Shown: one piece after another, positions 34,589 through 41,233 of the stretch | How positions within the stretch are numbered: position 1 is the first letter of the stretch | Layout of the letters: every line of letters begins with the position of its first letter | Assembly (NCBI GenBank): GCA_011526095.1 | Contig: WYBA01000034.1 | Span: 1 to 41,233, forward strand | Direction of reading: 5' to 3' | From: Myxococcales bacterium | GTDB lineage: Bacteria; Myxococcota_A; Polyangia; Haliangiales; Haliangiaceae | DNA: 41,233 nucleotides | Translations under genes and position numbers: made by a program | The notes under the pieces: model-generated | Databases searched by the model: none | The model's input: the letters and a program-made list of their open reading frames with translations, nothing else | Told to the model about the DNA's origin: nothing

Positions 34589-36112
34589 TCACGCTACCAC
34601 GGGCGCCGCGCTACCCGCACCCGGCGCACCCGGCGCGCCGGGCGTCACGGCGGGCAGGAACACGCGGAAGATCGTCCCGCCGCCGGCGGCGTCGTCGACC
34701 TCGATCCAGCCGTCGTGCTCCTTGACGATGCCGTGGCACACCGCCAGGCCGAGGCCGGTGCCGCCCTTGCCCTCCTTGGTCGTCACGAACGGCTCGAAGA
34801 TCTTGTCGCGCATCTCCGACGGGATCCCGACGCCGGTGTCGGCGACCTCGACCCGCACGAACGGCTGCTCGCGCGCCAGCTCGAGGCCGGGGCGCTGGCG
34901 GGTGACCGCCGAGGTCTCGACCCGGAGCTGCCCGCCCTCGGGCATCGCCTGGATCGCGTTGAGCAGCAGGTTGAGCAGCACCTGCTGCAGCCGGTCGGAG
35001 TCGCCGGCGACGCGCGGCAGGGCCTCGGCGCGGGCCAGCCGCGTCTTGATCTTCGCGCCCGAGAACTGGCTGCCGAGCAGCTCCATCGTGGTCAGCGTCA
35101 GCTCGTTGAGGTTGACCTCGGCCCGCTCGACGTGGCCGACCTTGCGCCGGGCGAAGTCGAGCAGGCGCTGGATGATCCGCGTGATCCGCGCGGTCTGCTC
35201 CGCGATGATCTCGGCGTTCTTCTCCACGACCTCGCGATCGCCCGACTTCTTCTGGATCGAGCGGGCGCGGCCGCCGATCACGCCCAGCGGCGTGCCGACC
35301 TCGTGGGCGATCTCGGCGGCGAGCTGGCCGATCGTCGCGAGCTTCTCGGTCTGGGCCAGCCGCTGCTCGAGGTCGAGCTTGGTCTGGTTCTGGCGCTGGG
35401 TCTCGGCGCGCGACTCGCGCAGCGAGAACGTCATCTCGTTGAACCGGTTGGCGAGCGCGCCGATCTCGTCGTCGCGCTCGCTGAGCAGCGCGTGGGACAG
35501 ATCGCCGCGCGCGACGTCGTCGATGCCGCGCAGCAGCTTGGCGACCGGGCGCGACATCAGGCTGCGTGCGAGCAGCGCCACGGCCACGGTCGCCAGCCCC
35601 GAGACCAGGACGATCACGAGGATCGCCTGGATCAGCGCCTCGCGCGCGGCGGCCTCGAGATGGGCGGTCGGGCGCTCGACCTCGATCATCCCGACGACCA
35701 GGACCCCGTCGGGCAGCGGCGTCGCGACCTCTCGGATCGGCAGCGCGACCAGGAACACGCCGCCGTCCTCGACCGGCAGCGCCAGCCGCGGCGCGTCGCG
35801 CAGCGTCTCGATCCGCCCGATCTGGTCGAGCGTCGCCTCGAGCGGCGTCGCGTCGGCGGGCAGCAGCGAGACCCGCCACGGCGCGACCGCGCGCCCGAGA
35901 TCCGCCGCGGCCTGCGCCGGATCGTCCCGCCACGCCGCGGTGCCCCGGGCCTCGAGCCCGGCGCGCAGCGCGGTGGCGACGGTCCGCCCCTCCCGCTCGA
36001 GGCTGCGCCGCCGCTCCAGGTTGCGGCCGCGCAGGTCGAAGAACGCCCAGGTCGCGATCGCCACGGCCACGATCAGCCCGGTGGCGATCGTGATGCGTGG
36101 GGTGACCTTCAC
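34589..36112 (-). CDS. Membrane sensor histidine kinase
   Basis: 507 residues. Membrane segments at about 7-25 and 160-182 enclose a periplasmic sensor of about 135 residues. HAMP (183-236), then a dimerisation helix with H-box [15 protein letters not shown] (phospho-acceptor H270), N-box [12 protein letters not shown] and G-boxes DTGVGIP and GTGLGLAV. All conserved residues for autophosphorylation are present. The Pro/Ala-rich tail after about 485 ([14 protein letters not shown]) is unusual but short. It begins with GTG 36112, with a CATAGT box six bases before. It is the partner of the NtrC-type regulator next downstream, and lies 48 bp after the tandem ligase gene. Confidence 0.95.
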   Translation of the reverse strand: MKVTPRITIATGLIVAVAIATWAFFDLRGRNLERRRSLEREGRTVATALRAGLEARGTAAWRDDPAQAAADLGRAVAPWRVSLLPADATPLEATLDQIGRIETLRDAPRLALPVEDGGVFLVALPIREVATPLPDGVLVVGMIEVERPTAHLEAAAREALIQAILVIVLVSGLATVAVALLARSLMSRPVAKLLRGIDDVARGDLSHALLSERDDEIGALANRFNEMTFSLRESRAETQRQNQTKLDLEQRLAQTEKLATIGQLAAEIAHEVGTPLGVIGGRARSIQKKSGDREVVEKNAEIIAEQTARITRIIQRLLDFARRKVGHVERAEVNLNELTLTTMELLGSQFSGAKIKTRLARAEALPRVAGDSDRLQQVLLNLLLNAIQAMPEGGQLRVETSAVTRQRPGLELAREQPFVRVEVADTGVGIPSEMRDKIFEPFVTTKEGKGGTGLGLAVCHGIVKEHDGWIEVDDAAGGGTIFRVFLPAVTPGAPGAPGAGSAAPVVA

Positions 36113-36118
36113 GGGCTG

Positions 36119-36124
36119 ACTATG
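36119..36124 (-). promoter_or_regulatory. -10-like box of histidine kinase gene
   Basis: CATAGT on the minus strand, six bases before the GTG at 36112. One mismatch from TANNNT; it could give the kinase-regulator pair its own promoter. Confidence 0.35.
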
Positions 36125-36160
36125 AAGGAGAGCCGGGCGCTCCTCCAGGCCGGCCGGCGG

Positions 36161-38536
36161 TCAGTGCACCAGGTCGCCGCGCTCGGGGTCGGCGACCGTC
36201 GCCGTGACCACCGGCTCGGGCGGCGGGACCGGGCCGGCGCCGTTGCCGCCGTTGCCGTTCTGGACCCCGCTCTGGACCATCGGCGGACCGCCCTTGCGGC
36301 CGGCCTCGGCGGCGAGCTTGGCCATCCGCTTGGCCTTGTCCTTGGCGTCGCCCTTGTCGGCCTTGTCCTTGTCGCCCTTGTCGGCGTCCTTGGCGCTGTC
36401 CTTCTTGGACGCGCCCGCCTGCGGCGCCTGGCTCGCCTCGGACTCTCGCTCCTCGCGGCGCTTCTCGCGCAGCCGGCGCAGGCCGCCGACCATGATCTCG
36501 GCGATCAGCTGGTCGTACTCCATGCCGACCGCCTTCGAGATCAGCACCAGGTCGGAGTAGTCCGGCGTGAGGCCCGGCAGCGGGTTGACCTCGAGCACGT
36601 AGATCCGGCCCTCGGCGTCCATCCGCAGGTCGACGCGGGCGACGTCGCGGCAGTCGAGCGCCCAGAACGTGGCGCGCGCGACCTTCTCGATCGCCTTCTG
36701 CTCGGCCTCGGTCAGGCGCGGCGGGCACTCGTAGTAGACGTGCTGCTCCCACTCCTGCTTGACGCCGTAGTCGTAGACCGGGCGCTCGACGCCCTTGTTC
36801 TTGAACCGGATCTCCATCGGCGGCAGCACGCGCGGGCGCTTGTCGCCGAGCAGGCCGACCGTGAACTCCCGGCCCGCGATGTACTCCTCGATGATCGCCG
36901 GCTGGCGGTACTTCTCGACGATGTTCTTGACCGCGGCGCGCAGCTCCTCCTCGGTGTCGACCACGTTGGTCGACCCGATGCCCTTGCTCGAGCCCTCGGC
37001 GTTGGGCTTGACGATCAGCGGGAACTGCAGGTCGCGCGACAGCCGCTCGCGCTCGTGCTCCATCAGCTGGAACTTCGGCGTGAGGATGTCGTGCTGCATC
37101 AGCACCTTCTTGCACAGCGCCTTGTCCAGGGCGATGGCGAGGGTGGCGCTGTCCGAGCCGGTGTAGGGGACGCCGAGCAGCTCGCACAGCGCGGGCACCT
37201 GGGCCTCGCGGTTGCGGCCCTCGACACCCTCGGCGATGTTGAAGATCAGGTCGACGTCGGCCTCCGCGAGCACCCGGGGCAGGTCCGGCGTGGCCTCGAG
37301 GTGGACGACGATGTGGCCCTGGCGCGCCAGCGCGTTGGCGATCGCGATGATCGTCTCCGGCGGGTCCCACTCGGCCTGGTCGTCGCCGTCCTTGGGGTGG
37401 TGGGTGCGCTTGACGTTGTAGGTGAAGCCGACGCGGATCGGCTGGCTGCGGCCGGGCCGGCGGCTGACGCCGAGCTGGCTGGCGGTGGCGAGGCCGGCGC
37501 GCAGCGCCGCGGCGTTGAGGATCGCCGCGACCGTGGCGTTGTAGGTCATGCCCATCTGCTGGGCGGCGGCGAGCATCGGCGAGCTCGATGCCAGCGACGG
37601 CAGCGCGTTGACCTCGAGCAGGTGGATCCGCCCGTCCGGCGAGACGCGGTAGTCGAGGCGCGCGACGTCGCGCAGGCCCAGGGTCCGGATGGCCTCGAGC
37701 GAGATCGTGCGCAGGCGCGCGGCGATGTCGCGCGGCACGCTGGCGGGGCAGCGGAACAGCGGCTTGCCCGGCGCGCCGGCCTCGAGGTGCTTGAGCCGGT
37801 AGTCGTAGATGTTGAACGGCCGGTCCGTCGTGGACTCGACCAGCAGCTCGACCGGGGTGAGCAGGCCGTCGTCGTGGCCGACCCCGTCGATGTAGCCGAC
37901 GGTGACGTCGATGCCCTCGACGTACTCCTCGATCAGCACGCCCTCGGGGTACGCGCGCAGGGCGGCGCGCAGCGCCGGCAGCAGGTCCCGCGGCTCGCGC
38001 ACGACCGAGCTGCCCGCTCCGGAGGACGAGTAGATGCCCTTGGAGCTGCCCTCGTGGTTCGGCTTGACGATCACCGGGAACGCCAGGCCGCACCCGCCCT
38101 CGACCACGCGCTCGTGGTTGCGGGCGTTGACGAGGGTGGCGCGCGGCGTGTCGATGCCGGCCTTGGCGAGCAGGAGCTTGGTCAGCCACTTGTCGAGGCT
38201 GATCGTGTTCGTGTACCCGTCCGAGCCGGTGTACGGGATGCCGAGGTCGTCGAACAGGGCGGGGTAGAGCGCCTCGCGCAGCCGGGCGTTGGGTCCCGTG
38301 CCGCCGCTCGAGCCGACGCCCTCCGCGGTGTTGAAGATGATGTCCGGATCGATCGCCTCGAGCCGCTCGAGCAGGTTCGACGCAGGACCCGACACCTCCA
38401 CCTTCTCGACCTCGTGGCCGGCCGCCTCGAGCGCAGCGGCGACGGCGTGCACCGTCTCGACGCTGTCGTACTCGGCTTCCTTCTCCGATTCCCTGACGTC
38501 CGTGACCCGCAGGTTGTGCGTGAACGCGATCTTCAT
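36161..38536 (-). CDS. Tandem D-Ala-D-Ala-ligase-like ATP-grasp protein
   Basis: 791 residues with two complete ATP-grasp ligase halves (about 1-350 and 366-690). Both have the D-Ala-D-Ala ligase order: an N-terminal strand (KIAFTHNLRVTD / IRVGFTYNVKRT), IIFNTAEG / LIFNIAEG, LGIPYTGSD / LGVPYTGSD, the ATP-lysine motif VIVKPNHEGSSKGI / LIVKPNAEGSSKGI, IEEYVEG / IEEYIAG, and DVARLDYRV...LLEVN / DVARVDLRM...VLEVN. The metal-binding Glu and Asn are E308/N310 and E649/N651; both halves therefore look active. The C-terminus (700-791) is a Lys/Asp/Ala tail with Gly/Asn stretches. The reaction is ATP-driven amide bond formation; substrate unknown. Cytoplasmic. A GAGAG ribosome site precedes ATG 38536. 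Same strand as the two-component pair. Confidence 0.92.
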   Translation of the reverse strand: MKIAFTHNLRVTDVRESEKEAEYDSVETVHAVAAALEAAGHEVEKVEVSGPASNLLERLEAIDPDIIFNTAEGVGSSGGTGPNARLREALYPALFDDLGIPYTGSDGYTNTISLDKWLTKLLLAKAGIDTPRATLVNARNHERVVEGGCGLAFPVIVKPNHEGSSKGIYSSSGAGSSVVREPRDLLPALRAALRAYPEGVLIEEYVEGIDVTVGYIDGVGHDDGLLTPVELLVESTTDRPFNIYDYRLKHLEAGAPGKPLFRCPASVPRDIAARLRTISLEAIRTLGLRDVARLDYRVSPDGRIHLLEVNALPSLASSSPMLAAAQQMGMTYNATVAAILNAAALRAGLATASQLGVSRRPGRSQPIRVGFTYNVKRTHHPKDGDDQAEWDPPETIIAIANALARQGHIVVHLEATPDLPRVLAEADVDLIFNIAEGVEGRNREAQVPALCELLGVPYTGSDSATLAIALDKALCKKVLMQHDILTPKFQLMEHERERLSRDLQFPLIVKPNAEGSSKGIGSTNVVDTEEELRAAVKNIVEKYRQPAIIEEYIAGREFTVGLLGDKRPRVLPPMEIRFKNKGVERPVYDYGVKQEWEQHVYYECPPRLTEAEQKAIEKVARATFWALDCRDVARVDLRMDAEGRIYVLEVNPLPGLTPDYSDLVLISKAVGMEYDQLIAEIMVGGLRRLREKRREERESEASQAPQAGASKKDSAKDADKGDKDKADKGDAKDKAKRMAKLAAEAGRKGGPPMVQSGVQNGNGGNGAGPVPPPEPVVTATVADPERGDLVH

Positions 38537-38623
38537 GAAGTGCTCTCGATCTACCAAGCCGGTGTGACACGACGTAGTCAAGCGAAACCGCGCGCCCGAT
38601 CGTGGTCGTGGTAGACAACGGTC

Positions 38624-39028
38624 ATGCCGACCGAGACGCTCGACCTCCGCAGCTCGACGCGCATCGAGACGATCGACGTCACCTCGCTGGTGCGCGCCGC
38701 GATCCGCAAGAGCGGCGTCGACGGCGGCATCGCCGTGGTGTTCTGCCCGCACACGACCGCGGGCGTGACGATCCAGGAGAACAGCGACCCGCGCGTCCGC
38801 ACCGACCTGTCCGCGCAGCTGTCGCGCCTGGTGCCGCACGACGGCGCGTACGTCAACGCCGACAACAACAGCGACGCCCACATCAAGAGCAGCCTGATCG
38901 GCGCCTCGATCAGCCTGATCGTGGAGGGCGGCAAGCCGGTGCTCGGCACCTGGCAGGCGATCTACTTCTGCGAGTTCGACGGGCCGCGCAACCGGACCCT
39001 GAAGATCCGCGTGGTCCCCGGCGCCTGA
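38624..39028 (+). CDS. yjbQ: YjbQ family protein (UPF0047)
   Basis: 134 residues, the usual length for the family. The signature CPHTTAGVTIQENSDPRVRTDL holds the conserved His, Thr, Glu and Asp residues in two adjoining pieces, and AHIKSSLIGASISLIVEGGK with GTWQAIYFCEFDGPR forms the second half. YjbQ proteins are small trimeric proteins; thiamine-phosphate synthase activity has been reported for some, but their main role is unclear. The start is ATG 38624, preceded by GTAGACA, a weak variant of the TANNNT box (no final T). It is divergent from the tandem ligase; 87 bp separate the starts. Confidence 0.92.
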   Translation: MPTETLDLRSSTRIETIDVTSLVRAAIRKSGVDGGIAVVFCPHTTAGVTIQENSDPRVRTDLSAQLSRLVPHDGAYVNADNNSDAHIKSSLIGASISLIVEGGKPVLGTWQAIYFCEFDGPRNRTLKIRVVPGA

Positions 39029-39122
39029 GCCGGCCAAGAAGAGCCGTCCGGGACGAGCCCGCCGGCCCGGCGTGACCCCGGCCACCCGCCGCGGCGCGCC
39101 GTGCCAATCGATCGGGGGTCTG

Positions 39123-40367
39123 ATGCGTCAGAGTGATCGTATGCGCTCCGCTCCGCTGCTCGTCGCCCTCGCCCTCGCCGCCCTCGGCCTCGCGTCCGGC
39201 TGCCCGGGCCGCGGCGGCGCGGGCCCGGCCGCGCCCACCGCCGGCTCGCCGGCGGCCGATCCGGGCGCGGACCTCGACGCGATCGACCTCGGGCCGGCGG
39301 ACCGTCGGCCCGGCGACGCCAGCGACGGTCCGGACGAGCGCCTCGCCGGCGTCGGCCCGCGCACCGTCCACGACCTCGACGTCGTCCACCTCGACGTCGT
39401 CGGCTACCAGGACGGCGAGGCGCAGATCGAGGCGTCGACGCCGGGCCCGCTGCTCGACAAGGGCAACGAGGCGTTCGTCGCCAAGGACTACGCCGGGGCG
39501 ATCTCGTGGTACCGCCAGCTCGTCGACGAGTTCTCCGACTCCGCGCTCGCGCCGGTCGCGCTCTACAACATCGCGCTGGCCGAGGAGCAGCGCGGCGACG
39601 TCACCGCCGCGATCGCGGCCTACCGCGAGATCGGCCGCGCGTTCCCGCGCGCGACCGAGGCGGTGGACGGCCTGCTGCGGGCCGCGGCGCTGCTCGCCGA
39701 GCGCGGCAGCTGGAGCGACGCCGCGACGACGCTCGCCGAGGTCATCGCCCGCGACGACCTCTCGCGCGAGCTGCGGCTCGAGGCCCAGGCGCGCCTCGGC
39801 TACGTCCGCCTCGAGCAGGGCCAGCTCGACGAGGCCGAGCGCGAGCTCGCCGCGGCAGTGGAGGTCTGGCGCAAGGCCAACCGGGTCGAGGACCCGTACT
39901 ACATCGCGATGGCGCACTTCTACCTGGGCGAGGTCGCCCTGCGCCGGTTCGAGCAGGCGCCCTTGCGCTCGTCCGACGCCGAGCTGGCGGCCGACATGGA
40001 GGCGCGGCGCGTCCTGGTGATGCGCGCCTACGGCCACTGGAAGGAGGCGCTCGAGCACAAGCACGCCTACTGGGCGACCGCGGCCGGCTATCAGATGTCG
40101 CAGGTGTTCTACGAGTACTGGAAGGTGGCGGTGAAGGCGCCGTACCCCGACGGGCTCGATCCCGCCGGGCGGCAGGCGTACGTCATCGAGGTCCACGATC
40201 GGATGCGCGAGAACCTGACCAAGGCGCTCGAGGGGCACCAGGCCAACGTCGAGCTCGCCGGCGCGTACGGCGTCGAGACCCGGTGGAGCGAGGCGTCGAA
40301 GGTCCGGGCGACCGAGCTGCTCGGCGTGCTCGACCGCGAGGCGCGGGGCGATCTCGTCCGTCCGTAA
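39123..40367 (+). CDS. TPR-type tetratricopeptide lipoprotein
   Basis: 414 residues. The signal MRQSDRMRSAPLLVALALAALGLASGC has a lipobox (C27). An ATG at 39141 would leave a shorter signal; I prefer 39123 because GGGGG lies five bases upstream. After a Pro/Ala/Asp spacer the protein carries several TPR-like helix pairs (LLDKGNEAFVAKDYAGAISWY, LAPVALYNIALAEEQRGDV, LGYVRLEQGQLDEAERELAAA), the scaffold for protein-protein contacts. C-terminal helices follow (YGHWKEALEHKHAYWATA and the Glu-rich end). It would sit on the periplasmic face of a membrane. Many myxobacteria have such TPR lipoproteins linked to secretion, motility or the envelope, but no specific role is visible. Confidence 0.8.
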   Translation: MRQSDRMRSAPLLVALALAALGLASGCPGRGGAGPAAPTAGSPAADPGADLDAIDLGPADRRPGDASDGPDERLAGVGPRTVHDLDVVHLDVVGYQDGEAQIEASTPGPLLDKGNEAFVAKDYAGAISWYRQLVDEFSDSALAPVALYNIALAEEQRGDVTAAIAAYREIGRAFPRATEAVDGLLRAAALLAERGSWSDAATTLAEVIARDDLSRELRLEAQARLGYVRLEQGQLDEAERELAAAVEVWRKANRVEDPYYIAMAHFYLGEVALRRFEQAPLRSSDAELAADMEARRVLVMRAYGHWKEALEHKHAYWATAAGYQMSQVFYEYWKVAVKAPYPDGLDPAGRQAYVIEVHDRMRENLTKALEGHQANVELAGAYGVETRWSEASKVRATELLGVLDREARGDLVRP

Positions 40368-40405
40368 GCCCATCTATAAGGAGGGGGCTTCGCGTGGCAC
40401 GCCCC

Positions 40406-40434
40406 TTGACTTGCTCGATGCGTTCGCCTATACA
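40406..40434 (+). promoter_or_regulatory. Strong sigma-70 promoter of the tRNA-tuf operon
   Basis: TTGACT (40406-40411), a 17-nt spacer, then TATACA (40429-40434). It is the best -35/-10 pair in the window and sits about 55 bases before the first tRNA, as expected for a stable-RNA promoter. The run to the start of transcription is C/T-rich. Confidence 0.8.
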
Positions 40435-40487
40435 CTCCATCCCATCGCGACCAGGGGCGCCAGACTGTCGATTTCGCGAAGGATTCT

Positions 40488-40563
40488 GCTGGCGTAGCTC
40501 AACTGGTAGAGCACCTGACTTGTAATCAGGAGGTCGCGGGTTCGAGTCCCACCGCCAGCTCCA
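40488..40563 (+). tRNA. tRNA-Thr (anticodon UGU)
   Basis: 76 bases including encoded CCA. Acceptor GCTGGCG/CGCCAGC, D arm with AGCTCAACTGGTAGAGC, anticodon arm CTGAC-TTGTAAT-CAG with TGT, T arm GCGGGTTCGAGTCCCAC. The discriminator is T. First of four tRNAs ahead of tuf. Confidence 0.95.
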
Positions 40564-40622
40564 AGTCACGCTCCCAGCGATCCACGTCCCCACGATCCGA
40601 CAACCAACGGCCGACTACATAC

Positions 40623-40706
<84 letters not shown>

Positions 40707-40719
40707 CCCCTTCCAGCCC

Positions 40720-40791
<72 letters not shown>

Positions 40792-40818
40792 CCGACTCGC
40801 TTCGTTCTTCGACAATCC

Positions 40819-40893
40819 GCCCATGTAGCACAGTGGCAGTGCACTTCCTTGGTAAGGAAGGGGTCGGGAGTTCAATTCTCCCCATGGGCTCCA
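40819..40893 (+). tRNA. tRNA-Thr (anticodon GGU)
   Basis: 75 bases including CCA. Acceptor GCCCATG/CATGGGC, anticodon arm TTCC-TTGGTAA-GGAA (GGT), T arm GGGAGTTCAATTCTCCC. It closes the Thr-Tyr-Gly-Thr tRNA series that leads into tuf, the same order as upstream of tufB in E. coli. Confidence 0.95.
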
Positions 40894-40962
40894 CACCGTC
40901 GCGAACCAACCCGTCACCACCGTCACCTCGCGAACATCGGCGAGGCTCTGCTGGAGAATGTC

Positions 40963-41233
40963 ATGGCCAAGGAAAAGTTCGTCCGCAACAAGCCGCACGT
41001 GAACATCGGGACCATCGGTCACGTTGACCACGGCAAGACGACCCTGACCGCGGCGATCACGAAGGTGCAGTCGACCAAGGGGTTCGCGAAGTTCACGGCG
41101 TTCGATCAGATCGACAAGGCGCCGGAGGAGAAGGCTCGCGGCATCACGATCGCGACGGCGCACGTGGAGTACGAGTCGGACAAGCGGCACTACGCGCACG
41201 TCGACTGCCCGGGCCACGCGGACTACATCAAGA
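40963..41233 (+). CDS. tuf: Elongation factor Tu, N-terminal part
   Basis: The first 90 residues of EF-Tu, running off the window's end. [20 protein letters not shown] opens the GTPase domain, [10 protein letters not shown] is the P-loop, [12 protein letters not shown] is switch I and [10 protein letters not shown] is the G3/switch II region. EF-Tu carries aminoacyl-tRNA to the ribosome. GGAG (40953-40956) lies about six bases before ATG, so this gene has a real ribosome site. It follows the four tRNA genes, almost certainly on the same transcript. I see no feature in the 69 bases between the last tRNA and the start apart from this ribosome site. Confidence 0.98.
   Translation, partial: MAKEKFVRNKPHVNIGTIGHVDHGKTTLTAAITKVQSTKGFAKFTAFDQIDKAPEEKARGITIATAHVEYESDKRHYAHVDCPGHADYIK

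Noticed and set aside
34591..34596. An internal promoter between the kinase and regulator genes
   Set aside because: TAGCGT lies in the last codons of the kinase and seven bases before the regulator start, so it fits the pattern. However, the genes are only five bases apart and are probably cotranscribed, so I did not list it as a separate promoter.

Overview
The window is about 41 kb of very GC-rich DNA from what looks like a myxobacterium-type bacterium. My inference is Myxococcota, perhaps a Haliangium/Kofleria-like lineage. The grounds are the base composition, the many small lipoproteins of unknown function, a eukaryote-like Ser/Thr kinase, a sigma-54 activator with its own histidine kinase, two TonB-like proteins, and a DUF4157 protein. 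Nothing in the sequence names the species. There is no insertion sequence, phage gene, integrase or CRISPR array. The order reads as chromosomal: core genes (gcvTH, tRNA-tuf, tRNA-Sec) mixed with lineage-specific lipoproteins.

Layout. 1-3.8 kb (minus strand): the start of a probable HNH-type protein, a zinc-ribbon protein, a thioredoxin-like protein, an HEIGH metallopeptidase-like protein and a PlsC-type acyltransferase. 3.9-7.7 kb (plus): the most unusual unit, an 887-residue protein with an N-terminal DUF4157 (HELVH) domain and a calpain-type cysteine protease whose catalytic Cys and His/Asn parts are separated by an OmpA-like domain. A beta-helix-like lipoprotein follows one base later. 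7.8-10.1 kb (minus): a lipoprotein with a pilin-like C-terminus, and a translationally coupled pair of envelope proteins. 10.3-14.7 kb (plus): small lipoproteins, a cysteine-rich repeat protein, a DUF1963 protein and hypotheticals. 14.8-17.6 kb (minus): a nitrilase-family enzyme, tRNA-Sec(UCA), and two paralogous lipoproteins sharing a conserved upstream element. 17.7-21 kb (plus): an HEMTH lipoprotein, a DUF434 protein and an alpha/beta hydrolase. 21-22.2 kb (minus): a serine beta-lactamase-like hydrolase. 22.2-28.8 kb (plus): a membrane Ser/Thr kinase, a lipoprotein, a FabH-like enzyme and two TonB-like proteins. 28.9-32.4 kb (minus): an SDR, a lipocalin-like protein, gcvT and gcvH. 32.4-33.1 kb: a Nudix protein. 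33.2-38.5 kb (minus): a tandem ATP-grasp ligase, a histidine kinase and an NtrC-type regulator in one apparent operon. 38.6-41.2 kb (plus): YjbQ, a TPR lipoprotein, then tRNA-Thr, Tyr, Gly, Thr and tuf, the conserved order seen in many bacteria, behind a near-consensus sigma-70 promoter.

One pattern crosses the whole window. About half of the genes have a TANNNT box 5-10 nt before the start codon and no Shine-Dalgarno sequence, so many transcripts are probably leaderless or nearly so. Genes that lack the box are often coupled to an upstream gene (TGATG, GTGA or ATGA overlaps), or have a clear purine-rich ribosome site (gcvH, the tandem ligase, tuf).

Many genes have long open shadow frames because of the high GC. 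I chose frames by recognisable domains, catalytic motifs, lipoprotein signals and start-site context. All functions are read from sequence alone.
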